From NCBI RefSeq assembly GCF_019659805.1, contig NZ_JAIFRO010000006.1:62001-126000 (forward strand): 64,000 nt of DNA, given 5' to 3'. Shown in pieces: positions 48,571 to 58,371 of the stretch. Position 1 is the first letter of the stretch. Every line of letters starts with the position of its first letter. The DNA is from Bartonella raoultii. Lineage in GTDB: Bacteria > Pseudomonadota > Alphaproteobacteria > Rhizobiales > Rhizobiaceae. The notes under the pieces were generated by a model that did no database searches, had not been told where the DNA came from, and saw only the letters and a list, made by a program, of their open reading frames with translations. The translations under genes were made by a program, and so were the position numbers.

Positions 48571-49740
48571 TTGGAGCTTTTAAACCATATAATTGCTGGC
48601 AACTTACTTTTAAGAGTTTTCGGTATTTTTTTTGCCGTTCTGGTTATTATTTTTGTACATGAAATAGGGCATTATCTCATTGGGCGGTGGTGTGGTATTA
48701 AGGCATCTGTTTTTTCACTTGGATTTGGACCACAAATAGTGGGATATACAGATAAGCATGGTACGCAGTGGCGTTTAGCACTTATTCCCTTAGGGGGATA
48801 TGTAAAGTTTAGAGGGGATGGAGAGGATATATCGTCATTCCAATCATCTTCAACAGGTGATGGTTCATACGCTAGTGCACATGCGTGGAAAAGAGCAGCA
48901 ACTGTTTTTTCGGGTCCTTTATTCAATATTCTTTTTACCTTTATTATTTTAACATTTTTTTTCTTTACTTATGGCCGTGTAGTCATTGATCCGGTTATTG
49001 GCTCTTTGGTAAAAGATGCTCCTGCTATTCAATCAGGTTTAGAATTAGGGGATCGTTTTATTGAAATGGATGGTCGTCGTGTTGTAAGTTTTGAAGATTT
49101 AATGGAATATGTAACTTTACATGGGGGAGATCCTATAGAGTTTAAAATGGAACGCAGAGGACAAGAATTTACGACAGTGATTATACCGCAAGTGATTGAG
49201 CGAGATGATGGATTTGGTAATCGTGTTCGTAGTGGAATGATAGGTGTAGGTGTTCCTATTGATCCAGAGAATTCTATGCGTTTAGACCCATCCTATGTAA
49301 AACATATGCGTTATGGTTTTGTAAAAGCTATAGAGGAAGCATCAAGGCGCATTACATTTATTGTTACTCAAACAGTTTTTTTTATTGGTCGTTTAATAGC
49401 GGGAAAAGAAGATCATTGTCAAATAAGTGGCCCTTCTAAAACTGTTCAAATTGCTTGGAAAGTGAGTGAAACAGGCTTTGTCTCTTTATTAAATCTTATA
49501 GCTTTTCTTTCGATTAATGTTGGATTAATTAATCTTTTTCCGATTCCACCACTTGATGGCGGGCATTTATTATTTCATGTCATTGAGGTCTTTGCAAGGA
49601 AGCCTATATCATCTAAAATTCAGGTAATTATTTTTCGCTTAGGTTTGTTTTTTGTTCTGCTATTTATGGTTTTTGTGTTCTTTAATGATTATTTCTGTTG
49701 GTTTAGCCAATTAAATTATGGAAAACATTTTATAAATTAG
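48571..49740 (+). CDS. rseP: Site-2 membrane metalloprotease RseP (MmpA/YaeL)
   Basis: Zinc protease that cuts regulatory membrane proteins, such as anti-sigma factors or signal peptides, within the membrane. It has 389 residues. The zinc motif H30-E31-x-x-H34 lies in the first membrane helix. A PDZ domain is around residues 125-210 (VKDAPAIQSGLELGDRFIEMDGR). The second catalytic motif, NLFPIPPLDGGHLLFH, lies near residue 325. The start is a TTG nine bases after the strong ribosome site GGGGAGAAG; no better ATG exists. It is in the cdsA-rseP-bamA series. Confidence 0.94.
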   Translation: MELLNHIIAGNLLLRVFGIFFAVLVIIFVHEIGHYLIGRWCGIKASVFSLGFGPQIVGYTDKHGTQWRLALIPLGGYVKFRGDGEDISSFQSSSTGDGSYASAHAWKRAATVFSGPLFNILFTFIILTFFFFTYGRVVIDPVIGSLVKDAPAIQSGLELGDRFIEMDGRRVVSFEDLMEYVTLHGGDPIEFKMERRGQEFTTVIIPQVIERDDGFGNRVRSGMIGVGVPIDPENSMRLDPSYVKHMRYGFVKAIEEASRRITFIVTQTVFFIGRLIAGKEDHCQISGPSKTVQIAWKVSETGFVSLLNLIAFLSINVGLINLFPIPPLDGGHLLFHVIEVFARKPISSKIQVIIFRLGLFFVLLFMVFVFFNDYFCWFSQLNYGKHFIN

Positions 49741-49914
49741 GTAATAGTGGAAAATATAACATTGGAGGTCGTTTACCATGTCCACAAAATGTTGTGGCAT
49801 TGTACGTTATAATGAGTAATTAAGGGGTGTAAAGTCTCGCTGTGGATAAGTGTTATGGCATTTAGTTTTTTGAGACATTGTGTCCAGGGAATAAGAGTAA
49901 GGTAAAAAAAGCCA

Positions 49915-52311
49915 ATGACTACAAATTCGAAATTTTTAAATGCAGCATCTGCGTTGGTGTTGGGTATGGGGATGATAGCTCCAACAACAGCCTTGGTATC
50001 AGTTATGATGGCTGGAGAAGTTCAGGCATCTGTTGTCCGTTCTATCGAGGTTCGTGGCAATAAGTTTGTAAGTGCTGAGGCAATTAGAGACAATATGGGC
50101 ATTAAAACAGGAAAAAGTTTTTCCAGTGGTGATATAGATGTTGCGGTGAAGCGGCTTTTCGGATTAGGTTTATTTTATGATGTGAAAATAAATCAAGTCG
50201 GTGATAGGTTGATTGTACTTGTGAAAGAATATGAAGTTGTCAATCAAGTTTTGTTTCAAGGCAATAAGTCTATTAAAGATCCTGATTTTAAAAGAGTTAT
50301 TTCTTTAAAACCGAACGAGCCTTTTAATTCTTCTAAACTTTCCGCAGATATTAAGATGATTCGTGAAGCTTATAAGACGCTTGGTCGTAATAATGTTACT
50401 GTTACGGTCCAAACTATTAATCTTGGTAAAGGGCGTGTAAATGTGGTCTTTAATATTGCTGAAGGCCGCAAAACAAAGATTAGCAGCGTTACTTTTAAGG
50501 GGAATAATGCTTTTGGGAGCCGTCGTCTGCGTGATGTCATTTCAACAAAACCTTCAGGAATATTTTCGTTATTATTAGGAGGTGATGTTTATAGTGAGGA
50601 ACGTTTAGCAGCAGATGAAGAAGCTCTTCGTCGCTTTTATTATAATCATGGTTATGCAGATTTTCGTGTTCTTTCCTCTAAAGCGGTGTTTGATGTAGCA
50701 AGTAATACATATAAAATTTCTTTCATTCTTGATGAGGGGGTGCGTTATAAAATTAGTGATGTGCAGGTTGAAAGCGATGTCGATGGGGTCAATGCTCAAT
50801 CTATGAAAAAGCTGCTTAAAACCCAATCAGGTGATATTTATAGTGCAGAGGATATTGAAGAATCTGTTTTAATTATTAATAATAAAGTAGCTGATTTAGG
50901 ATACGCTTTTGCTAAAGTTGAGCCTCGAGGAAATCGTAATTTAGCAAATCATACCATTTCAATTTTATATAACATTGAACAAGGTCCGCGGGCTTATGTT
51001 CAACGTATTGAAATACGAGGAAATGAAAAGACCCGTGATTATGTTATTCGTCGTGAGATTGATTTAAATGAAGGGGATGCTTATAATCAAACCTTAGTAC
51101 AGCGGGCAAAACGTCGTTTAGAAAGCTTAGGTTTTTTCAAAGCTGTTAATATCTCAATGGTTCCGACGGATCAGCCTGATCAGGTAACATTAATCATCGA
51201 TGTGGTTGAAGCCCCAACAGGCGATCTTTCTTTATCTGGAGGATATACAACTGGTGGTACAAGTCCTGGTATGTCACTTGAAATGTCTGTTACTGAGCGT
51301 AACCTTGGAGGGCGTGGTCAGTATGTTCGTTTGGGCTTAGGGGCTGGGCAAGAAAAATCGCGTAATTACAATTTATCTTTTGTTGATCCTTATTTTTTGG
51401 GTTATCGTTTATCTGCGGGGATAGATATTTTTCGTAGTACTTACCGTGCTGATAAGGCATATGATGTACGTCAGACAGGTGGATCACTCCGATTCGGAAT
51501 GCCTATTAATGACCGATTATCTGCTAATTTAGCTTATTCTTATGTGCAAGAAGAATATGATTTTGGTGGAGAGTATGACTTAAGCAAAGAAGATGACATA
51601 AGGGAAGTTTATGGAAAATATTCTGGTGCAATTGTTCAAGCAGCACAACAAAGCCCTTGGAAACGTTCATCACTTAGTTATGGTTTGACCTATAATACGA
51701 TTGACGATATGAGAAGTCCACATGATGGGTGGTACGCGCATATACTTCAGGAGTATGCAGGGCTTGGCGGGAGTGCGAAGTTCTTGAAGACGACAGGTAA
51801 AGCGATGATGTACAAGACTCTTTCTGAACGGATGGACCTTGTCGGTTTAGTTTCTTTTGGTGGTGGTTATATTCATGAAATAGGTCGAGATGGTGTTCGC
51901 ATTTTCGATATGTTTAAAGCGAATTCTGATATGATTCGAGGATTTAAATATAATGGAATTGGTCCACGTCAGGTTTCCAATAAAGGTGAGGTTTATTTCT
52001 TAGGGGGAACAACATATATGAATGCGACTGCTGAAGTTCAATTTCCTATACCTGTTGTTCCTGAAGGATTAGGATTTCGTGGTGCTGTATTTGCAGATAT
52101 TGCAACGCTTTATGGCAATAATTATAAACCTACATTTCAGGATGAAGCAGCTGTTACAAACACCAAAATCGCTTGGCGCTCTGCTGCAGGTGTGAGTTTA
52201 ATGTGGGATTCACCATTTGGTCCATTGCGTTTTGATTATGCTTGGCCAATTAAAAAGCAGGAAGGTGATCGCTTACAGCAATTGAATTTTGGAATTTCTA
52301 CAAAATTCTGA
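49915..52311 (+). CDS. bamA: Outer membrane protein assembly factor BamA
   Basis: Essential Omp85 protein that inserts beta-barrels into the outer membrane, 798 residues. A long signal peptide ends near VQAS (about residue 39). Five POTRA repeats follow from RSIEVRGNKFVSAEAIRD to near residue 420; the fifth begins at YVQRIEIRGNEKTRDYVIRR. The C-terminal beta-barrel starts around ERNLGGRGQYVRLGL and ends with FGISTKF, with the aromatic final residue typical of the family. Loop 6 appears as the VRIF...MIRGF region, with RGF-type residues near 680. The ATG at 49915 has a weak ribosome site (AAGGTAAAAAA). It precedes lpxD by 68 bp. Confidence 0.96.
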   Translation: MTTNSKFLNAASALVLGMGMIAPTTALVSVMMAGEVQASVVRSIEVRGNKFVSAEAIRDNMGIKTGKSFSSGDIDVAVKRLFGLGLFYDVKINQVGDRLIVLVKEYEVVNQVLFQGNKSIKDPDFKRVISLKPNEPFNSSKLSADIKMIREAYKTLGRNNVTVTVQTINLGKGRVNVVFNIAEGRKTKISSVTFKGNNAFGSRRLRDVISTKPSGIFSLLLGGDVYSEERLAADEEALRRFYYNHGYADFRVLSSKAVFDVASNTYKISFILDEGVRYKISDVQVESDVDGVNAQSMKKLLKTQSGDIYSAEDIEESVLIINNKVADLGYAFAKVEPRGNRNLANHTISILYNIEQGPRAYVQRIEIRGNEKTRDYVIRREIDLNEGDAYNQTLVQRAKRRLESLGFFKAVNISMVPTDQPDQVTLIIDVVEAPTGDLSLSGGYTTGGTSPGMSLEMSVTERNLGGRGQYVRLGLGAGQEKSRNYNLSFVDPYFLGYRLSAGIDIFRSTYRADKAYDVRQTGGSLRFGMPINDRLSANLAYSYVQEEYDFGGEYDLSKEDDIREVYGKYSGAIVQAAQQSPWKRSSLSYGLTYNTIDDMRSPHDGWYAHILQEYAGLGGSAKFLKTTGKAMMYKTLSERMDLVGLVSFGGGYIHEIGRDGVRIFDMFKANSDMIRGFKYNGIGPRQVSNKGEVYFLGGTTYMNATAEVQFPIPVVPEGLGFRGAVFADIATLYGNNYKPTFQDEAAVTNTKIAWRSAAGVSLMWDSPFGPLRFDYAWPIKKQEGDRLQQLNFGISTKF

Positions 52312-52379
52312 TTTAAATTTTCTTGAAAAGGAAAAAATTGTTGGAGAGAATGAGGTAGGATAGAAGAGAAAGTGTTTTG

Positions 52380-53426
52380 ATGGCGGGTACATTTTTTTTT
52401 ACGCCGTCTCGGCGATTGACAGTTGCAAATGTTGCAGAGTTAACAGGTGCAAAACTTCTTAATCCAGAATTATCTAATACAGAGATAAATGCTCTTTCTT
52501 CACTTAAGAATGCCAAGGAAGGATCTCTTGTTTTTGTGGAGCATAAAAAGTTTTCTGATGCTCTGTTAGGGAGTTCTGCTGTTGCCGTTTTTTGTACGAA
52601 TGAAATAGTTTTTAAAGTTCCTGAATCCATGGCAATTTTGGTAACATCTACACCGCAGCGTGCTTTTGCTCAGATTGGTCGTATTTTATTTCCTGATTCC
52701 GTTAAGCCAATGCCTTGGTTGGGAAAGAAAGAAATTTCACCACATGCGCATATTCATCCAAGTGCTAAATTTGCACATGATGTGTGTATTGAAGCAGGAG
52801 CTGTTGTTGGTAAAAATGTTGAAATTGGTGCAGGGACTCTTATTTCATCCACTGCTGTGATCGGTGAAAATTGTTGTATTGGACGTGATTGCTATATTGC
52901 TCCAAAGGCAACAATTCAGTGTTCTTTAATAGGTGATAGAGTACAACTTTATCCTGGTGTTTGCATTGGGCAAGATGGTTTTGGTTATGTTGCTAGTATG
53001 TCTGGAATTGAAAAAATACCTCAACTTGGCCGTGTTATTATAGAAGATGATGTAGAGATCGGTGCAAATACAACAATTGATCGTGGAACACTGGAGGACA
53101 CTATTATTGGTGAAGGGAGCAAAATTGATAATCTAGTACAGATTGCCCATAATGTGAAGATTGGTCGCTATTGCCTTATTGCCGCTCAATGTGGAATTGC
53201 TGGAAGTGTATCCATAGGTGATATGTCTCAGCTTGGCGGAAGCGTTGGGATATCGGATCATATTGTCATAGGTAAATGTGTTCAGATTGCTGCTGGTAGT
53301 GGTGTTATGAACAATATTCCGGATGGTGAAAAATGGGGAGGAAGTCCAGCACGACCATTTAAACAATGGTTCCGTGAAGTAGTAGCTTTGCGTAATATTG
53401 GCAAAGTAGGAAGGGAAAAACGTTAG
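52380..53426 (+). CDS. lpxD: UDP-3-O-(3-hydroxyacyl)glucosamine N-acyltransferase LpxD
   Basis: Third step of lipid A synthesis: it adds the N-linked hydroxyacyl chain from ACP. It has 348 residues. The N-terminal uridine-binding domain (about residues 1-105) precedes a left-handed beta-helix made of hexapeptide repeats ([19 protein letters not shown] and on). The catalytic His lies in [19 protein letters not shown]-terminal helix ends the protein. I take the ATG at 52380 rather than the TTG directly before it. fabZ starts 1 bp after its stop, so the two are translationally coupled. Confidence 0.96.
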   Translation: MAGTFFFTPSRRLTVANVAELTGAKLLNPELSNTEINALSSLKNAKEGSLVFVEHKKFSDALLGSSAVAVFCTNEIVFKVPESMAILVTSTPQRAFAQIGRILFPDSVKPMPWLGKKEISPHAHIHPSAKFAHDVCIEAGAVVGKNVEIGAGTLISSTAVIGENCCIGRDCYIAPKATIQCSLIGDRVQLYPGVCIGQDGFGYVASMSGIEKIPQLGRVIIEDDVEIGANTTIDRGTLEDTIIGEGSKIDNLVQIAHNVKIGRYCLIAAQCGIAGSVSIGDMSQLGGSVGISDHIVIGKCVQIAAGSGVMNNIPDGEKWGGSPARPFKQWFREVVALRNIGKVGREKR

Positions 53427-53427
53427 T

Positions 53428-53895
53428 ATGATCAACAGCGGAGAAATGAGAAGTTTAGAGGCTGTAGATATTGAAGAATTACTTTCTATCTTACCACACC
53501 GTTATCCATTTTTATTGATTGATCGCATCGTTGACATTGATGGTGAACAACGGGCTATCGGTATTAAAAATATAACGATTAATGAGCCACATTTTATGGG
53601 ACATTTTCCTACAAAGCCTGTCATGCCGGGAGTATTAATTTTAGAAGCTATGGCGCAAACAGCAGGGGCCATTTCACTTTTAAAGTTAGGGGATAAGCAA
53701 ATAAATTTTGTTTACCTGATGACTGTTGATAATGCGAAATTTCGTAAACCTGTTATGCCTGGTGATCAGCTTAAGCTTCATGTTGAGCTTTTAAAAAAAA
53801 GAGCTGGCATGAGACGTTTTTCGTGTGTTGCAAAAGTAGAAGATATTCGCGTCGCTGAAGCAGAGATTGCAGCGATGATTATCGAAAAAGAATAA
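53428..53895 (+). CDS. fabZ: 3-hydroxyacyl-ACP dehydratase FabZ
   Basis: Hot-dog-fold dehydratase of the fatty acid elongation cycle, 155 residues. It converts 3-hydroxyacyl-ACP into trans-2-enoyl-ACP and competes with LpxA and LpxD for hydroxyacyl-ACP. The active site is visible as H59 in [12 protein letters not shown] and E73 in [12 protein letters not shown]. The N-terminal [13 protein letters not shown] is the family signature. It sits between lpxD and lpxA, as in most proteobacteria. Confidence 0.97.
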   Translation: MINSGEMRSLEAVDIEELLSILPHRYPFLLIDRIVDIDGEQRAIGIKNITINEPHFMGHFPTKPVMPGVLILEAMAQTAGAISLLKLGDKQINFVYLMTVDNAKFRKPVMPGDQLKLHVELLKKRAGMRRFSCVAKVEDIRVAEAEIAAMIIEKE

Positions 53896-53924
53896 ACGAT
53901 ATTAATATTAATGGGAATTTTATA

Positions 53925-54731
53925 ATGTCCGGTACGAAAATTCATCCAACGGCTCTTGTGGAAAAGGGAGCACAGCTTGGTGAGAATGTACAAGTTGGGC
54001 CGTTTTGTTATATCAGCTCAGAAGCTGTTATTGGCGATGGATGCAATTTGATGAGTCACGTTGTGATTATGGGCAATACAATATTAGGTGCTCATAGTAA
54101 AGTATTTTCGCATGCAGTTTTGGGAGCAGAGCCGCAAAATAGTAAACATAAGGGAGGTCATACAACACTTTCTATTGGGAAAAATTGTACGATTCGTGAA
54201 GGTGTCACAATGCATAGAGGTTCCGATTCGAGTATAGGAATGACGATTGTGGGTGATAATTGCCAGTTTTTTTGTTATGCGCATGTTGCTCATGATTGTC
54301 ATGTGGGGAATCATGTAACATTTGCCAATAATGTGATGATTGCTGGTCATGTTACTGTTGGCGATTATGTTATTATTGGTGGTGGTGCTGCTGTTCATCA
54401 ATTCGTTCGTATCGGGCAGCATGCGTTTGTTGGTGGTGTCTCTGGATTGGCTGGTGATCTCATCCCTTATGGGACAGCTGTTGGTGTACACGCAAAGCTT
54501 GCAGGGTTAAATATTATTGGCATGAAACGTGCAGGTTTTGAACGTAAAGATATTCATGCATTACGCCATGCGGTTGCTATGCTTTTTGATCACAGTAAGC
54601 CGTTTAAAGAGCGTGTTAGTGATGTTGCGGATTTTTATTCTACTTCTCAGTCAGTTGTTGACGTTGTTAATTTTATTCAAGAAGAAGGAAGACGTTTTTA
54701 TTGCACACCAAATGTGAAGGTGGTAGGATAA
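53925..54731 (+). CDS. lpxA: UDP-N-acetylglucosamine acyltransferase LpxA
   Basis: First enzyme of lipid A synthesis: it moves a 3-hydroxyacyl chain from ACP to UDP-GlcNAc. It has 268 residues. Hexapeptide repeats build a left-handed beta-helix from IHPTALVEKGAQLGENVQVG. The catalytic His is in YAHVAHDCHVGNHVTFANNV near residue 125. The acyl-chain ruler region is GGGAAVHQFVRIGQHAFVGG. A C-terminal helical bundle begins near GMKRAGFERKDIHALR. It lies 29 bp after fabZ and 19 bp before lpxI. Confidence 0.97.
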   Translation: MSGTKIHPTALVEKGAQLGENVQVGPFCYISSEAVIGDGCNLMSHVVIMGNTILGAHSKVFSHAVLGAEPQNSKHKGGHTTLSIGKNCTIREGVTMHRGSDSSIGMTIVGDNCQFFCYAHVAHDCHVGNHVTFANNVMIAGHVTVGDYVIIGGGAAVHQFVRIGQHAFVGGVSGLAGDLIPYGTAVGVHAKLAGLNIIGMKRAGFERKDIHALRHAVAMLFDHSKPFKERVSDVADFYSTSQSVVDVVNFIQEEGRRFYCTPNVKVVG

Positions 54732-54750
54732 GAGAAAATGGGGATTTAAA

Positions 54751-55623
54751 GTGCCTGTCTCAAATGTCAGAAATTTTCTTTCCCAACGTACTGCTATTAT
54801 AGCAGGAAGTGGTGTTTTGCCTATTACTATTGCGCAAGCACTTGAGGAAAGTGGACAGAATCCATTCATTGTACTTTTGCGTGATGAAGCAGATGTTATA
54901 CTTCGTTGCTATGAGCATTGCGAATTATCAGTAGTGGAGTTAGCACGACTCGTTAAAGTCTTAAAAGCAGCTAAAATTTGTAATATTGTATTAGCCGGTG
55001 GTGTAAAAAGGCGACCGCTTCTTACAGAATTGCGACTTGATTGGATAACATGTTTAGCTCTTCCTAAGTTAATCAGTGCTTTAAAAGCGGGAGATGACGC
55101 ATTATTAAAAGCTTTTATACGTGTTATTGAAGGGTATGGTTTTCGCGTTATTGGTGCTCATGAGATAGTACCAGATCTTTTAGCACCAGTAGGATTTGAT
55201 TTAACATTACGGCGCGCTACACAAAAAGAAAAAAAGGATATTTTTTTAGCAGTAAAAGTAGCAAAGCGTTTAGGAGAATTGGATATTGGACAAGCAGCAG
55301 TGGCTGTTAATGGAAGGGTGGTTGCAGTTGAGGGAGCAGAAGGGACCGATAATATGCTGCATCGTGTTTATGAAATGCGGAAAAGAAGGCAAATTCCATC
55401 TAAAGGCGGTGTTCTTGTAAAATGTGCAAAACCACAACAAGATCATCGTGTTGATTTGCCATCAATTGGACCTGAGACAGTGAAAAATATTGCGAAAAGT
55501 AGATTATCTGGTATTGCGGTGGAGGCAAATAAAAGTTTGATCTTATCAGTGAAAACAACAATAGAAAAAGCAAATGAATATTCCTTGTTTATAGAAACAT
55601 TTGAAAGATTTGATCATGAATAA
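54751..55623 (+). CDS. lpxI: UDP-2,3-diacylglucosamine pyrophosphatase LpxI
   Basis: Alphaproteobacterial enzyme that hydrolyses UDP-2,3-diacylglucosamine to lipid X, in place of the unrelated LpxH. It has 290 residues. The N-terminal domain begins at RTAIIAGSGVLPITIAQALEES and contains NIVLAGGVKRRP. The C-terminal DUF1009 domain has RVIGAHEIVPDLLAP, AVAVNGRVVAVEGAEGTDNML, and LPSIGPETVKNIAKSRLSGI. The start is a GTG with a weak ribosome site. It overlaps lpxB by 8 bp, which indicates coupled translation. Confidence 0.95.
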   Translation: MPVSNVRNFLSQRTAIIAGSGVLPITIAQALEESGQNPFIVLLRDEADVILRCYEHCELSVVELARLVKVLKAAKICNIVLAGGVKRRPLLTELRLDWITCLALPKLISALKAGDDALLKAFIRVIEGYGFRVIGAHEIVPDLLAPVGFDLTLRRATQKEKKDIFLAVKVAKRLGELDIGQAAVAVNGRVVAVEGAEGTDNMLHRVYEMRKRRQIPSKGGVLVKCAKPQQDHRVDLPSIGPETVKNIAKSRLSGIAVEANKSLILSVKTTIEKANEYSLFIETFERFDHE

Positions 55624-56815
55624 TTGTTTCTTAAAAATTGCTGTTATTGCAGGTGAAGAATCTGGTGATTTACTAGGAGCAGATTTGATTTCGTGTTTAA
55701 CACAACAAACAGGATACAATATTCATTTAATTGGTGTTGGTGGAAGGCATTTACAGGCATTAGGCTTAAAAAGTTTTTTTGATTCTCAAGATATTGCTTT
55801 AATTGGTTTGAGAGAAGTGTTTAAAAAATTGCCACTGTTGTTGCGGCATATTGGCAATTTATCTAAATTTATCGCGCGTGAAAAACCCGATTGTCTAATT
55901 ATTATCGATAGCCCAGATTTTACCCATCGTGTTGCAAAAAAGGTGCGTGCTTTAGCACCTTCTATTCCTATCATTAAATATGTTGCACCAACTGTTTGGG
56001 CATGGAGGCCGAAACGCGCTAAAGCTATGCGAAAATTTGTCGATCATGTTTTAGCAGTTTTTCCTTTTGAAGAAAAGGTTATGCAGGACTTGGAGGGTCC
56101 TTCTACAACTTATGTAGGACACCGTCTTTTGACTTATCCTCCTCTTTTGACTGTTCAAGTAGAAAGAAAACACCAAGCAGAAAAAAAAAACTTGTGTGAT
56201 AAAGAGGATTCATCCTTTACATTGGTTCTTTTGCCAGGATCACGCAATTTCGAAATTCGCTCTTTAATGCCAATTTTTCGAGAAGTAGTGGAAATTCTTA
56301 TACAACGTATTCCTCATTTACGTATTATTTTACCAACCCTACCATATTTGCAGGATGCAATTCATGATTTTGTGCAAGGATGGAAGAGTAAAGTAGAAGT
56401 TGTTGTTGGTGAAGATGAAAAATGGCGTGCTTTTGCACAAGCAGATGTAGCACTTGCTGCACATGGGACAGTCTCACTTGAATTGGCATTAGCAAAAATT
56501 CCCATGGTTCATTGCTATAAACTTGATCTTTTTTCTCAATTATTTCTTTTTCCTAAAATAATGATATGGACTGGTGCTCTTCCGAATATTATTTCTGATA
56601 AGCCTATTATGCCAGAATATTTTAACGAATTTTTACGCCCTGGCATGTTAGCAAGACAGATAGAACAGCTTTTGTATAATCCTTTATTACGACAAGCACA
56701 ACTTGATGCTTTTGAGATAGTGGAACAGAAAATGAAAACGGAAGTCCCATCAGGAATTATTGGTGCTAAAGTAATTATTGCTCTTCTCAAAAAGGCAGGA
56801 CATTTAAAATTGTAA
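55616..56815 (+). CDS. lpxB: Lipid-A-disaccharide synthase LpxB
   Basis: Peripheral membrane glycosyltransferase (GT19) that joins lipid X and UDP-diacylglucosamine into the lipid A disaccharide. It has 399 residues. The N-terminal blocks are AGEESGDLLGADLI near residue 12 and GVGGRHLQALGLKSFFD. DSPDFTHRVAKKVR and the KYVAPTVWAWRPKRAKAM stretch follow. The C-terminal donor-binding domain has VLLPGSRNFEIRSLMPIF and AAHGTVSLELALAKIPMV. The ATG at 55616 lies inside the end of lpxI; the TTG at 55601 is less likely. The next gene is convergent, 21 bp away. Confidence 0.96.
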   Translation: MNNCFLKIAVIAGEESGDLLGADLISCLTQQTGYNIHLIGVGGRHLQALGLKSFFDSQDIALIGLREVFKKLPLLLRHIGNLSKFIAREKPDCLIIIDSPDFTHRVAKKVRALAPSIPIIKYVAPTVWAWRPKRAKAMRKFVDHVLAVFPFEEKVMQDLEGPSTTYVGHRLLTYPPLLTVQVERKHQAEKKNLCDKEDSSFTLVLLPGSRNFEIRSLMPIFREVVEILIQRIPHLRIILPTLPYLQDAIHDFVQGWKSKVEVVVGEDEKWRAFAQADVALAAHGTVSLELALAKIPMVHCYKLDLFSQLFLFPKIMIWTGALPNIISDKPIMPEYFNEFLRPGMLARQIEQLLYNPLLRQAQLDAFEIVEQKMKTEVPSGIIGAKVIIALLKKAGHLKL

Positions 56816-56836
56816 TAAATAAAGCAATGTTAGTGA

Positions 56837-57628
56837 TTAATGTTGAATTTTAGCAAGAAAATTACGAGCACGTTGGCTTTTTGGGTTGGTAAAAAACTTT
56901 TGAGATTCAGTATCCTCAATAATTTTTCCATTTTCTAAAAAGAGTATTCTTTCTGAAACTTTACGGGCAAAGCCCATTTCATGTGTCACACAAAGCATTG
57001 TTATGCCTGTTTCTGCTAGCTGAACCATAACTTCTAAAACTTCTCCAACACTTTCTGGATCAAGAGCTGATGTTGGCTCATCAAAAAGCATTACTTCAGG
57101 TTCCATACAAAGTGCACGGGCAATTGCAACACGCTGTTGTTGTCCACCGGAGAGTTGTAAAGGATATTTTTCACAATATTTTTCAATACCAACCTGCGTT
57201 AAATAACGAATTGCTCGTTCTTTTGCTTGTTGTTTGGAAAGTTTTTGAACTGTCATAGGTGCTAAAATACAATTTTGTAGAACAGTCATATGAGGAAATA
57301 AATTAAAATGTTGAAAAACCATTCCTATTTTGCGTAGAATATTTTGTTGTTGTTGTATAGGAGCAGTATAAATATCAATATTATGGATGCAGATTGATCC
57401 TTTTTGTGCCTGTTCTAATTGATTAATACAACGAATCAAAGTTGACTTTCCTGATCCAGAAGGCCCACAAATAACAATGCGCTCGCCAGCTTTAACATCT
57501 AAATTAATATCATGTAGCACTTGAAAAGTTTCATACCATTTATTTAAGTTTCGGATAGAAATCACTAACTTTTCAGAAGTATGGGCAAGTTTATTATTTT
57601 CCAAATCCATTTTGCTGTATTCTTTCAT
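56837..57628 (-). CDS. Polar amino acid ABC transporter ATP-binding protein
   Basis: Nucleotide-binding subunit of a His/Gln/Arg-type uptake transporter (GlnQ/HisP group). It has 263 residues. Walker [15 protein letters not shown]-loop [14 protein letters not shown], signature [16 protein letters not shown], Walker [15 protein letters not shown], and the H-loop [14 protein letters not shown] are all present, so it should hydrolyse ATP. An unusual N-terminal stretch of about 20 residues ([19 protein letters not shown]) precedes the core. A start at the internal Met (MDLENN) is equally possible. It is the last gene of the operon, after the two permeases. Confidence 0.94.
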   Translation of the reverse strand: MKEYSKMDLENNKLAHTSEKLVISIRNLNKWYETFQVLHDINLDVKAGERIVICGPSGSGKSTLIRCINQLEQAQKGSICIHNIDIYTAPIQQQQNILRKIGMVFQHFNLFPHMTVLQNCILAPMTVQKLSKQQAKERAIRYLTQVGIEKYCEKYPLQLSGGQQQRVAIARALCMEPEVMLFDEPTSALDPESVGEVLEVMVQLAETGITMLCVTHEMGFARKVSERILFLENGKIIEDTESQKFFTNPKSQRARNFLAKIQH

Positions 57629-57662
57629 TAATAAATAAATTGATTAATGTGACATTTTTATT

Positions 57663-58370
57663 TTATCGCAAATATCGGGTTAGACGACGTTCTATAAGAG
57701 TAATAAAGCAATGAATGAGCCCAACGATAAAAAGATAGATAAGAGCTGCCCAAATGTAAACTTGGAAATTGAATGTGCGTGAATAAGTTAATTTAGCAAT
57801 ACCCATTAAATCATAAACAGTAATAAGTGAGGCAATCGCACTTGATTTAATCATTATAATAAATTCATTTCCTAAAGGGCGTAACGCGACAACAATTGCT
57901 TGTGGAAGGATAACTTTAAAGAACATAACAGAGTTACTTAGTCCCAATGCTTTAGATGCTTCGCGTTGTCCAGTTGTTACTGATAAAAAACTTCCTTTAA
58001 AAATTTCAGATTGATAGGCCGCAGAATTGAGTGCAAAAATAAAAAGACAACAATACCATGCATTTTGAAAAAACCACCATAAACCAATTTTTTGCCAGAA
58101 ATTATTCATTGATCCAAGACCATAATAAAAAAGGAAGAGTTGAATCAATAAAGGGGAGCCGCGGAAGAAATAAACATATGCATGTGCACAATACTGCAAA
58201 GGCTTCTTCTTTGATAAACGTGCAAATGCAATAAATATACCGAGAAAAAAACCAAGAGAGCATGAAATAAAAACAAGCTCAAAAGTAATAATAAATCCAT
58301 CGATAAACTTGAATCCGTAACGGCTCAAGAGAGTAGGGTTAAAAAGAAAATAAAGCCATTCAGGAATCAT
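57663..58370 (-). CDS. Polar amino acid ABC transporter permease (second)
   Basis: Inner-membrane subunit of the HisM/GlnP group, 235 residues with five or so membrane helices. The coupling motif for the ATPase is EASKALGLSNSVMFFKVILPQA near residue 135-157, with the usual Glu-Ala-Ala/Ser and Gly. It begins 1 bp after the other permease, so the two are translated together and probably form a heterodimer. Substrate specificity cannot be told from the permease alone. Confidence 0.92.
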   Translation of the reverse strand: MIPEWLYFLFNPTLLSRYGFKFIDGFIITFELVFISCSLGFFLGIFIAFARLSKKKPLQYCAHAYVYFFRGSPLLIQLFLFYYGLGSMNNFWQKIGLWWFFQNAWYCCLFIFALNSAAYQSEIFKGSFLSVTTGQREASKALGLSNSVMFFKVILPQAIVVALRPLGNEFIIMIKSSAIASLITVYDLMGIAKLTYSRTFNFQVYIWAALIYLFIVGLIHCFITLIERRLTRYLR

Positions 58371-58371
58371 A

